Assembly (NCBI GenBank): GCA_016208315.1
Contig: JACQYF010000072.1
Span: forward strand, 1-53,603
Source: Chloroflexota bacterium
GTDB taxonomy: Bacteria; Chloroflexota; Anaerolineae; UBA4142
Reading direction: 5' to 3'
Length of the DNA: 53,603 nucleotides
Shown piece after piece: positions 8,840 to 16,134 of this stretch (position 1 is its first letter; every line of letters starts with the position of its first letter). The notes beneath the pieces were generated by a model. It saw only the letters and a program-made list of their open reading frames with translations, did no database searches and had not been told where the DNA came from. The position numbers and the translations under genes are program-made.

Positions 8840-10804
8840 TTACTTGGTGCCGTCGGCCATGCCGGCGGGGAGCGATCCGGTCAGGTCTTTCATGGAGAGT
8901 TGCAGCAACGCGACCGAACGCTTAAAGTTGTGGATCGCCGCCGCTTTCCCTTCGCCGCCATTGCCCGTTTCAGCGCCCCACATCACGCCGTAGACGGTGC
9001 GGAAGTTGTACCACGCGGCCTTTTGCTTGGCATCCGCCGTGGTTGGGACGGTGGCATACGGATTGCCGTTTACTTTCTTCCAGCCCTTGGCTTCCAACTG
9101 CGTCCAAACCACATTCAACAAGCCCTTCACTTCATCCTGAACGCCTTCGACCTTGCCGTTGCCATCATAGTCGGCTTTGGCTTTCAGATTGAAATCCTTA
9201 ACTTCGCCGTGGCAGGACTTGCACGCCGCGCCATAGTCGAACGTGCCATCGGGGCTGACGGCGTTGAATGAGTGATCGCCGACCTTGTACATGTTTGGAT
9301 CTTTGGCATCCCTAACGCTGGCCGCCATGTGGCATACGACACAAGGCCCAGGCACGTTGCCCTTCTTGTCGTCTGATTTGCTCCACAGGAACGTGCCAGG
9401 GGTCGCGGGATTCGGAACCGGAGCTGCGCCCACGAGCATACCGTGCGGCGAGTTCGGAACGGTCTGATCGTAGGTAATACCACCCAGGTCGGTTAGCAGT
9501 TCAGCCGCGGACGAGTAGTGAGGATAGCCAGGCGTACCATTCGCGGCGAGTGTCTTTACATCGGCGGCAATGTCGCGACGCGTGTTGTGACAAGTCTCGC
9601 AGATGGCGGAGAGTCCGACATCTTTCGCGGCGAACGGGACTTCAACCGGCTTGCCCTGCACGCGGAGTTGCGCATAGTTCTTGTCGTCGTGCGGGTCGTG
9701 ACAAGTGGCGCAGCCGACGGAGGATTCTTCGTTCTCCCAGGCGGCTTGATTCTTGGGATTCTTGACGAACGAGGCAAAGCCCTGGCCCGAGTGGCAGCGC
9801 ACGCACGCTTGGCGCGCGGGCCCGTTGATTTCTTCGAAGGAAGAACCGGTGGCGTGCTTGGAGTTGGCCTCTTCGAGACCGCGCACGTGGCTGCCGCCGC
9901 CGGCGTGGCATACGTTACAGGTCTCGTTGGCGAACGAAGCATCCATGACCTTGGCCCCGTTCTTGACGTGCTGCTCGGCGGGACCGTGGCACTGTTCGCA
10001 TTGGATGTTCGCCATGTTCTTGACCGAGTCGGGCATTGCCGACCACACGCCACCCTTCGCGAGTTCGGCGTACGTGGGGAATTTCCAACCCGCTTTGGCT
10101 TGAGCATCTACAAAGCCGCCGTTGTTGGCGCCCGGTTGGGAATAGCCGGTCGTGTGGCAGCGAATGCAGTATTCATTGTAGGTGGGGCGGGTGGCAAAGT
10201 TGTCGGTCATGATCGAGGCATGGCCGGTCTTTTCCCACTCGGCCACCATGGTCGGGTGGCACTGCTTGCAGTTGCCCGCGGTCACGCCAATGTACGTGCC
10301 GGCGTTGAAGAACGCGAACTGCGCCACGCTGGCGACGTTGGCCTCGTTCCGGATCGTGACCTGGGCGTAGTACGCGCCGACGACATCGGGCGTGAACTTG
10401 GCGCCCATCGCCGTCGTGTTCGTAATCGTCGCTTTCGATTCCGGGGGCTTGGTCAGCGACCAGGTCGGCTTGCCGCTGTTCTTCGGATCTTGAGCCACGA
10501 CTTCAAGGAAGACGGGTACATTGATCGGAACATTGCGCAGGCCGGTCGTCGCGTTAGCGATCGTCGTCTTGGCCGCGCCCACCACTGTATCGGTAATGTA
10601 AGAGAACGTTGTGGTGATCGCGCCGGGCAGATTCGGATTCCCCGGCACGCCGACGACTTTCAAAACTGCAACGGGCGGCACGGGGGTCGCCGCGGGTGTA
10701 GGACCTTGCGCGACGACCGTAGCGGGAGACATGGAAATCAGCAGCGTGAAAGCCGTGATTGCCAACACTCCCGCCAAAAAGACGAGGGATTTGTTGTTAA
10801 GCAT
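8840..10804 (-). CDS. Exported nonaheme c-type cytochrome, paralogue 3
   Basis: 654 aa from the ATG at 10804, chosen because AAGGAG lies 9 nt upstream exactly as in the other copies; an in-frame ATG at 10828 has no such site. Layout: hydrophobic export segment, Pro/Ala linker, immunoglobulin-like domain, nine CxxCH motifs from about residue 178 to 527 (CKQCH, CIRCH, CEQCH, CNVCH, CVRCH, CATCH, CETCH, CVVCH, CKSCH). It lacks part of the loop after the first haem found in copies 1 and 2 (around the LDN segment). First of the three in the direction of transcription, with a near-consensus promoter. It is likely the ancestral or most strongly expressed copy, but this is inference. Confidence 0.9.
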   Translation of the reverse strand: MLNNKSLVFLAGVLAITAFTLLISMSPATVVAQGPTPAATPVPPVAVLKVVGVPGNPNLPGAITTTFSYITDTVVGAAKTTIANATTGLRNVPINVPVFLEVVAQDPKNSGKPTWSLTKPPESKATITNTTAMGAKFTPDVVGAYYAQVTIRNEANVASVAQFAFFNAGTYIGVTAGNCKQCHPTMVAEWEKTGHASIMTDNFATRPTYNEYCIRCHTTGYSQPGANNGGFVDAQAKAGWKFPTYAELAKGGVWSAMPDSVKNMANIQCEQCHGPAEQHVKNGAKVMDASFANETCNVCHAGGGSHVRGLEEANSKHATGSSFEEINGPARQACVRCHSGQGFASFVKNPKNQAAWENEESSVGCATCHDPHDDKNYAQLRVQGKPVEVPFAAKDVGLSAICETCHNTRRDIAADVKTLAANGTPGYPHYSSAAELLTDLGGITYDQTVPNSPHGMLVGAAPVPNPATPGTFLWSKSDDKKGNVPGPCVVCHMAASVRDAKDPNMYKVGDHSFNAVSPDGTFDYGAACKSCHGEVKDFNLKAKADYDGNGKVEGVQDEVKGLLNVVWTQLEAKGWKKVNGNPYATVPTTADAKQKAAWYNFRTVYGVMWGAETGNGGEGKAAAIHNFKRSVALLQLSMKDLTGSLPAGMADGTK

Positions 10805-11157
10805 CCTTGCTTTCTCCTTGCGGAACAATACAAGATTAGGGTCGGTATCAACACGATATCTAGTTGGACGGGCATCCCTCCTTTGGACAGCATCGCGGCC
10901 CTAGTCCCCTCGTCAGAACGGCGCCGGTACGATGCGTGATGAATTTGTCCTCCGCGGACAATGCGGCACGCCGGCATCAGCGTGCGTGAGACGCCTGAAA
11001 TCAAAAGCGTCTCGATGGGGCGCCGCGCCAAAGCACGACAGAGCGCCACATCGAGACGCTTCGATGAACGATTCAGGAGTCAGAGAATAATGGCTGCTGA
11101 CAACGTTCGCGTGACATCATCATCACGCAAACTTATAATCATTATCAGCAATCCTCA
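10805..11157 (-). ncRNA. Conserved structured 5' leader, copy 3
   Basis: About 353 nt and the most diverged copy. The terminator-like hairpin is AGCGTCTCGATG (11060-11049, minus) with CATCGAGACGCT (11017-11006), followed by TTTGATTT. Its stem is longer than in copies 1 and 2 and its loop sequence differs. Conserved blocks GTCAGCAGCCAT, TTCTCTGACT, GAATCGTTC, GTTCTGACGAGGGGACT and CAAAGGAGG are kept in the same order. A CACGC/GCGTG hairpin takes the place of the GGCGT/ACGCC hairpin of the other copies. Confidence 0.55.
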
Positions 11158-11163
11158 TCTATC

Positions 11164-11192
11164 AGTATATCAACGGCGAGCGTCCAAGTCAA
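11164..11192 (-). promoter_or_regulatory. Sigma-70-type promoter of cytochrome paralogue 3
   Basis: TTGACT (11187-11192) and TATACT (11164-11169) are 17 nt apart. Upstream, TGACCGAATTC and CCACCAAATTG are direct repeats at an 11-nt period, matching the other two promoters. The divergent promoter of the dGTPase gene starts about 70 nt away. Confidence 0.8.
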
Positions 11193-11264
11193 ATTTCAAT
11201 TTGGTGGGAATTCGGTCAAAATCTCAACGAATAAAGGGATGAGCAGCCATAAACCCCTGGATTA

Positions 11265-11273
11265 TGTTATAAT
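11265..11273 (+). promoter_or_regulatory. Extended -10 promoter of the dGTPase gene
   Basis: TGTTATAAT is an extended -10 (TG-N-TATAAT). No good -35 is found 17 nt upstream. Transcription would start near 11280, which rules out the in-frame ATG at 11239 and supports the start at 11296. Confidence 0.6.
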
Positions 11274-11295
11274 CCCAGCAATTGGGGAGGTTGCC

Positions 11296-12447
11296 ATGTT
11301 GGTCACACGGGAAATGCTGGAAGAGCAGGAGCAGGCGACTCTAGCGCCCTACGGGTTCAAGAGCCGAGAGTCGCGCGGGCGCAAGTATCCTGATACCGAA
11401 CATCTTTATCGCACTTGCTTTCAGCGCGATCGCGACCGCATCATCCATACCACGGCCTTTCGGCGGCTCGAATACAAGACCCAAGTGTTTGTCGTCACCG
11501 AGGGCGATTATTACCGCACGCGGCTGACGCATACCCTCGAAGTCGCGCAAATCGGGCGGACGTTCGCGCGTGCGTTGGGCGCGAACCAAGATTTGACCGA
11601 AGCGATTTGCCTCGTCCACGATTTGGGCCACACACCGTTCGGTCATTCCGGCGAGCGCAAGATGAACGAACTGATGCAGCCATTTGGCGGATTCAATCAC
11701 CAAGTCCAATCGCTGCGCATCGTCACCGAATTGGAGAAACGCTTCCCTGACTTTGCCGGCCTCAATCTCACTTACGAAGTGCGCGAAGGCATCGCCAAGC
11801 ACGAAACCGAATACGACGTCGTCAACCCGATCGAGTACAATCCCGCCGAAGCGGCCACCCTCGAAGCGCAGCTCGCCAGCGCGGCCGATGAGACCGCTTA
11901 CAGCACCGCGGATTTGGACGATGGTTTGCGCGCGGGAATCTTGGACCGGTACGATTTGAAAGCGATTCCGTTTTGGAACGAATGGTGCGCGATCACCGGC
12001 GAGTGCGAAGACCGCTTTGACGATCTCATGCGCCATCGGTTCATTCGCTGGCTGGTGGGGCAGCAGGTGACGGATTTTGTGACCGCGACCGACGCGCGGC
12101 TGGAGCAGTTGAACATCAACTCCGTCGCCCAACTGCGCGCGCAGGGCAAACCGGTATTTGCTTTTTCGCCCGAGATGGACAAGAAGAATCGCATTCTCAA
12201 AGATTACTTGATGGAGAATTTTTACCTGCACTATCGGGTCTCGCGCATGGCGGCCAAAGCCGAGCATGTGCTGGAAGAGTTATTCAACGCGTATATGACC
12301 AACCCGCGTGTCCTGCCCAAATCTGTCCGCCTGCGGATGAAAGACGAAGAGCAAGCGCGCGTGATCGCGGACTATATCGCCGGCATGACCGACCGCTTTG
12401 CGCTCGACGAGCACCAGCGATTGTTTGATCCCGGTACGCAAGTCTAG
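11296..12447 (+). CDS. dgt: dGTPase-like HD-domain triphosphohydrolase
   Basis: 383 aa. Members of this family split dGTP (or other dNTPs) to the nucleoside and triphosphate, controlling nucleotide pools; some limit phage growth. The HD-type metal site is visible as the H in TRLTHTLEVAQ and as VHDLGHTPFGHSG, with further family stretches FRRLEYKTQVF and NHQVQSLR. Length fits the shorter dGTPase-like group rather than the about 500-aa E. coli Dgt. The ATG at 11296 is preceded by GGGGAGG at 6 nt and follows the extended -10 promoter; the frame stays open upstream to 11239. A strong terminator follows at 12466. Substrate preference cannot be predicted. Confidence 0.88.
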   Translation: MLVTREMLEEQEQATLAPYGFKSRESRGRKYPDTEHLYRTCFQRDRDRIIHTTAFRRLEYKTQVFVVTEGDYYRTRLTHTLEVAQIGRTFARALGANQDLTEAICLVHDLGHTPFGHSGERKMNELMQPFGGFNHQVQSLRIVTELEKRFPDFAGLNLTYEVREGIAKHETEYDVVNPIEYNPAEAATLEAQLASAADETAYSTADLDDGLRAGILDRYDLKAIPFWNEWCAITGECEDRFDDLMRHRFIRWLVGQQVTDFVTATDARLEQLNINSVAQLRAQGKPVFAFSPEMDKKNRILKDYLMENFYLHYRVSRMAAKAEHVLEELFNAYMTNPRVLPKSVRLRMKDEEQARVIADYIAGMTDRFALDEHQRLFDPGTQV

Positions 12448-12465
12448 TCACAACATCGAATTGAG

Positions 12466-12511
12466 GAATAAACGAATGAGGAGAACCAACGCCAGTCGTT
12501 TATTCGTTTTT
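12466..12511 (+). terminator. Terminator after the dGTPase gene
   Basis: GAATAAACGA (12466-12475) pairs perfectly with TCGTTTATTC (12496-12505), then GTTTTT. The 20-nt loop is purine-rich. Confidence 0.75.
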
Positions 12512-12531
12512 CCCAAATTCGTTGTTGTGCT

Positions 12532-12560
12532 TTGACGTGATTCTAGGTGCGTGATATACT
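12532..12560 (+). promoter_or_regulatory. Promoter of the nuclease-like/DUF2283 pair
   Basis: TTGACG (12532-12537) and TATACT (12555-12560) are 17 nt apart. The -10 overlaps an in-frame GTG at 12551, so that GTG cannot be the start. Confidence 0.75.
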
Positions 12561-12577
12561 CTGGGCAGGAGCACCGA

Positions 12578-12880
12578 TTGGACATTGCTTATTCCGTCAA
12601 TAGTGTTCCGATTCGTCTGACTGCCGAAAGATGGTATCACATCGTTGAGAACCATGATGACGTCGCAGGGCATTATGATGATGTGCTCCAAACGGTTGAG
12701 GAACCGGATCTCGTCGTCCGCGGCTATAAGGGCGCTTTGATTGCCGTGCGCGGTGCAGGTCGAAAGGAATATTTTTGTGTCGTATATCGTGAGATTAACC
12801 GAGATGATGGTTTCATAATTTCTGCCTATTTCACCTCAGAGATCAATCGAAGGCAAATCGTATGGCCCAGCAATCATTAG
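12578..12880 (+). CDS. Small BECR-fold (barnase/EndoU/RelE-like) nuclease-like protein, possible toxin
   Basis: 100 aa from a TTG at 12578 with GGAG 6 nt upstream; the open frame extends to a GTG at 12551, but that lies inside the -10 box. The protein has a compact alpha/beta pattern, with RLTAERWYHIVENHDD early and conserved-looking stretches EEPDLVVRGYKG, KEYFCVVYREIN and GFIISAYFTSE. This matches the pattern I know for PBECR-type domains of the barnase/EndoU/ColicinE5-D/RelE group, often toxins. The His in the HIVENH stretch and the later Arg and Tyr residues are candidate active-site residues. It overlaps the following DUF2283 gene by 19 nt, as toxin-antitoxin pairs often do. Family assignment is from memory of the motif and activity is inferred. 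Confidence 0.65.
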   Translation: MDIAYSVNSVPIRLTAERWYHIVENHDDVAGHYDDVLQTVEEPDLVVRGYKGALIAVRGAGRKEYFCVVYREINRDDGFIISAYFTSEINRRQIVWPSNH

Positions 12881-13104
12881 CAACACACACTCTCAACAAT
12901 GTCCTGAAAGCAGTTCCCTACCTAACTAGGTTTCCGGCGCATCGTCTGTGGCTTGACTACGACGACGAGGCGGATGTCTTGTATATCAGCCTTGAACGTC
13001 CACAAAAAGCGACGACGAGCAAGATGCGAGATGATGGGGTGCTTCTCCGATACCGTGGCAAAAAGCTGGTCGGTGTCACTGTATTCGAAGCATCGAAGCG
13101 ATAG
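12862..13104 (+). CDS. DUF2283 family protein, possible antitoxin partner
   Basis: 80 aa. The core WLDYDDEADVLYISLERP followed by a KMRDDGVLLRYRGKKLVGVTVFEASKR tail is the classic DUF2283 signature: a beta-rich fold with acidic turns. DUF2283 genes are commonly found next to small nuclease-like or DUF4258 genes and are suspected antitoxins. Here it overlaps the preceding nuclease-like gene by 19 nt and shares its promoter. The family has no proven biochemical function that I can cite. Confidence 0.75.
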   Translation: MAQQSLATHTLNNVLKAVPYLTRFPAHRLWLDYDDEADVLYISLERPQKATTSKMRDDGVLLRYRGKKLVGVTVFEASKR

Positions 13105-13188
13105 GCAATTTCCAATCTCTAATCTCAAATCTCCAACCTCCAACTTCCCACCTCCCACTCCCTACTTCCCACTTCCAACTTTGATTCC
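13105..13188 (+). repeat. Pyrimidine-rich word-repeat spacer
   Basis: The gap consists of variants of CCAATCTCTAATCT and CCAACTTCCCAC repeated about a dozen times. The same words make up the palindrome at 49213-49257 and the spacer near 20432-20479. Here only one arm is present, so no hairpin forms. Confidence 0.7.
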
Positions 13189-16134
13189 ATGATTCGCCTC
13201 AAACGCCTTTACGCCCATAATTTCAAACAACTCCAAGAACTCGAGCTGCACTTTCCCGACGGCGCACGCATCCTGGTGCAAGGCAAAAACGAAGCGGGCA
13301 AGTCCACCTTGTTCGAAGCGGTTTTCTTTGCGCTGTTCGGCGCGGCGCTCGCGACCGAAACCGGCGCGCGCGGATTGGAGGGCTTGATCGCGTACGCGAC
13401 CGAAAAGGCGCGCGTCGAATTGGACCTCGCGTGCGGCGACCGGCTCTTCAAGATCACGCGCACCATCGTCCGCGGCAAGGCGAACACGTGGGAGCTGGAC
13501 GTTGTCCGGGATGGCGCCGCCCCGGAGGAAATTCGCGGCAATACCGCGGTGAACAAGCGGCTGGTCGCGGAATTGGGCTTTGACGGCGACGCGCTGCTCA
13601 ACACCTGTTTTGTCGAGCAGAAAAAACTGGAAAAGCTGGAAGGGCTGAGCCGCGCCAAACGGGAAGAATCCCTCGCCAAGCTCCTGAACCTCGATGCACT
13701 AGTGGACCTGGAGAACGATCTCAAGATTCGCGCCGAGGACAAGCAGGAACTCGAGCGCCTGAAAAAACGCGCGGAACTAGCGGACATTCAAAGCGACCTG
13801 CCCGCGCGCGAGCAAGAGCTAACTCACGTCGAAAGCCGCTTGCAGTTGATTGACCTGCGCCGGGCCGTCGAGGGCGCGGCCGAGGAGATGAAATCTGTCC
13901 AGCAGCTCGACGCACTGATTTGTGATTTGATCGCCCGGCGGGATGCGACCGCGCAGCGCGTGGAGCAGATTGACGCCGTGAAGGAGGCCATGCTGGGCGT
14001 CAAGGAAGCGCGGGACGCCGTCGAGCGGCTGGCCGAGGGCGCGGCGGAAATCGCGCGACTGACAACCGAGCTAGCCGACGCGCGCCGCGCGGTGGCAGAG
14101 GGCGAACAGTTGCAGGCGCGCGGCCAGTCCTTGGCGCGTCTCGGCAGCTTCCTGAGCCGCCTCGACCAAGTTGGCCGTGCGCTTGAATCGAACGCGCAAC
14201 GCGTCGCGCAGCTTACGGCGACTCAAGCGCGGCTGCTTGAATTGAACACGACCATCGCGCGTGAAGAGCAAGCAATGGCGCAGTTGGAAACCCGACTCGG
14301 ACAATTCGAGGTCGGCGAGGCACTGGGCGATTGGATCGCCGCGCGCCGCGCGATGGTTACCCAAGACGAGAGCGAGGGCCGCGTGAAAGCGATGCAGCAG
14401 GGCCGCGATCAGCTCTCACAGCGCTTTCGAGTCGAAATCTACGGTCTCGCGGCTCTGCTACTCATCTTTGTCGTCGCCGCGGCCGTCGTCCAAACGTTAA
14501 CGGCGGGGTTAATCGCGCTGGCAAGCGCGACGTTGGTTGCGCTCGCGATCCGCGTCACGCTCCTCTGGCGCGATTTGTCACGCGCGGCGGAGCAACTGGG
14601 CCAAGCCGAAGGCGAGGCGCGAGCGCGCGCGGCGACCAACGAAACCCAACTCGCGCGGCTGAGAGAAATCGAATCGCGTCTGAGAGATTTGGGCGCGACC
14701 GTTCCCGAATCCCCCGACCTGGCGCAGTCGCAGCGCGTAGAGATCGCGCGCGGCATGGAGAGTCGGACCAGAGATGAATTGCGCGCCGAACAGGACGCGG
14801 CGCGCGAGCGCTTGTCGAACGCCCGCGCGGTTCTGGGCGAATTGCAGGACCAGCATGCGCTACAAGACACGACCAATCTGCAGCACGAACTGGAACGCTG
14901 CCAACGCGTCGCTCAAAAGGCGGAAGCGATCCTCGCGCGTTGGCGGCCGCGCATCGAGGGCTTGGCCCAAGCCCTCTCGGTGGACTCGAACCCGAACGGA
15001 ATTCAGCGCGCGCTCTATCAATTGGACGCTCGGCGAGAGCAGATACAGCGGCGGATGAACGACGCGGCGCGGCTCGTCCAAGAGATCGCGCGGCGCGAGC
15101 AGCAGGCCGAACGACTCGCGGCGCAGGCCCGCGACGCGTACGACAAGTCACGCCGGCGAAAACCGGGCGCTCCGCCGTGGAACCCAGAGTGGACGGTCAA
15201 CGACTATAATTCTTTAGGCAAGGAACTGCGGACCGAGTACGACGCGCTCGGCGGTGAAGCGCTGATCAAGCAAGCGCGCGAGATCGAGGGCGAGTTGGGC
15301 CGGCGGCAAGGCGAACGCGAGTCGCGCGCCCGGAATGCCGCGGTCTTGGTCGGGCGGACGCAAGAGTTGTTGCGAGGGATCGGTAGGGCAGACGAACTCT
15401 CGTCGCCGCCGGAACTGGCGGTACTCGAGGACCTGCGGGAAAGATTTCAGGCGATTGATCTGGGCGACGAAGCCACCTTGCGCGGGCAGCAGCGTCAATT
15501 GGTGGGGCGGCTGCACTCGCTCCGCGACCGCCAGGCGCAATTGGAACGCGATCTCGGGCTGAGCGGACAGGCGCTGGATCGTGCCGCCTGTCGGGCCGAG
15601 TTTGAAGAAAAATCGCGCCAGGCGTCAGTGCGCGAGCGGGGAGTGGAGTTGGTCTCGCTGGCGCGGCGGCGCATCGTGCAAAAGGTGTTGCCCGCGACGA
15701 TGGACTATATGCGGCAGATTCTGCCCACACTGACGCGCGACCGGTATCACGACGCGCAGTTGGATTCCGAGTCGTACAAGATTCAGGTGTGGGACGAGCG
15801 CGCGGGGCCGAGTGGCGCGTTCAAAGAGAAGAATATTTTCAGCGGCGGAACCAAAGACCAGTTCTCGCTCGCCCTGCGGCTGGCGTTTGCGCTCGCAACG
15901 TTACCCCAGGAACGCGGCAGCGCGCCATCCTTTATTTTCCTCGACGAACCGCTCGGCTCCTTCGATCAAGAGCGCGCCGACGCGCTCATCTATTTGCTAA
16001 CCGAAGGCGAGATCGCCCGCGCCTTCGACCAGATCTTCCTCATCAGCCACGTCCACGTAGACGAGCGCCTGTTCACGCACCGCGTGATCCTCGAGAACGG
16101 GCGCGTCCAATTCTCCGATTTGCCGGCGCCCTAA
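13189..16134 (+). CDS. Rad50/SbcC-like coiled-coil ATPase with an internal membrane hairpin
   Basis: 981 aa. The N-terminal ATPase half has Walker A GKNEAGKS (residues 32-39). The C-terminal half has the signature region FSGGTKDQFSLALRLAF, Walker B FIFLDEPLGSFD (about 913-924) and the His switch LISHVH. Between them are long Glu/Arg/Ala/Leu-rich coiled coils. In place of a CxxC zinc hook there is a hydrophobic pair (about 418-434 and 439-459) that looks like two transmembrane helices, as in YhaN-like relatives of Rad50. No SbcD/Mre11 nuclease gene is adjacent. It may tether DNA ends or chromosomes to the membrane, or act in repair or defence. The stop overlaps that of the convergent ligase gene in CTAA. 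Confidence 0.8.
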   Translation: MIRLKRLYAHNFKQLQELELHFPDGARILVQGKNEAGKSTLFEAVFFALFGAALATETGARGLEGLIAYATEKARVELDLACGDRLFKITRTIVRGKANTWELDVVRDGAAPEEIRGNTAVNKRLVAELGFDGDALLNTCFVEQKKLEKLEGLSRAKREESLAKLLNLDALVDLENDLKIRAEDKQELERLKKRAELADIQSDLPAREQELTHVESRLQLIDLRRAVEGAAEEMKSVQQLDALICDLIARRDATAQRVEQIDAVKEAMLGVKEARDAVERLAEGAAEIARLTTELADARRAVAEGEQLQARGQSLARLGSFLSRLDQVGRALESNAQRVAQLTATQARLLELNTTIAREEQAMAQLETRLGQFEVGEALGDWIAARRAMVTQDESEGRVKAMQQGRDQLSQRFRVEIYGLAALLLIFVVAAAVVQTLTAGLIALASATLVALAIRVTLLWRDLSRAAEQLGQAEGEARARAATNETQLARLREIESRLRDLGATVPESPDLAQSQRVEIARGMESRTRDELRAEQDAARERLSNARAVLGELQDQHALQDTTNLQHELERCQRVAQKAEAILARWRPRIEGLAQALSVDSNPNGIQRALYQLDARREQIQRRMNDAARLVQEIARREQQAERLAAQARDAYDKSRRRKPGAPPWNPEWTVNDYNSLGKELRTEYDALGGEALIKQAREIEGELGRRQGERESRARNAAVLVGRTQELLRGIGRADELSSPPELAVLEDLRERFQAIDLGDEATLRGQQRQLVGRLHSLRDRQAQLERDLGLSGQALDRAACRAEFEEKSRQASVRERGVELVSLARRRIVQKVLPATMDYMRQILPTLTRDRYHDAQLDSESYKIQVWDERAGPSGAFKEKNIFSGGTKDQFSLALRLAFALATLPQERGSAPSFIFLDEPLGSFDQERADALIYLLTEGEIARAFDQIFLISHVHVDERLFTHRVILENGRVQFSDLPAP

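Noticed and set aside
13189..16134. Canonical SbcC with SbcD partner
   Set aside because: No CxxC hook and no nuclease gene next to it; the internal membrane hairpin argues for a YhaN-like relative.
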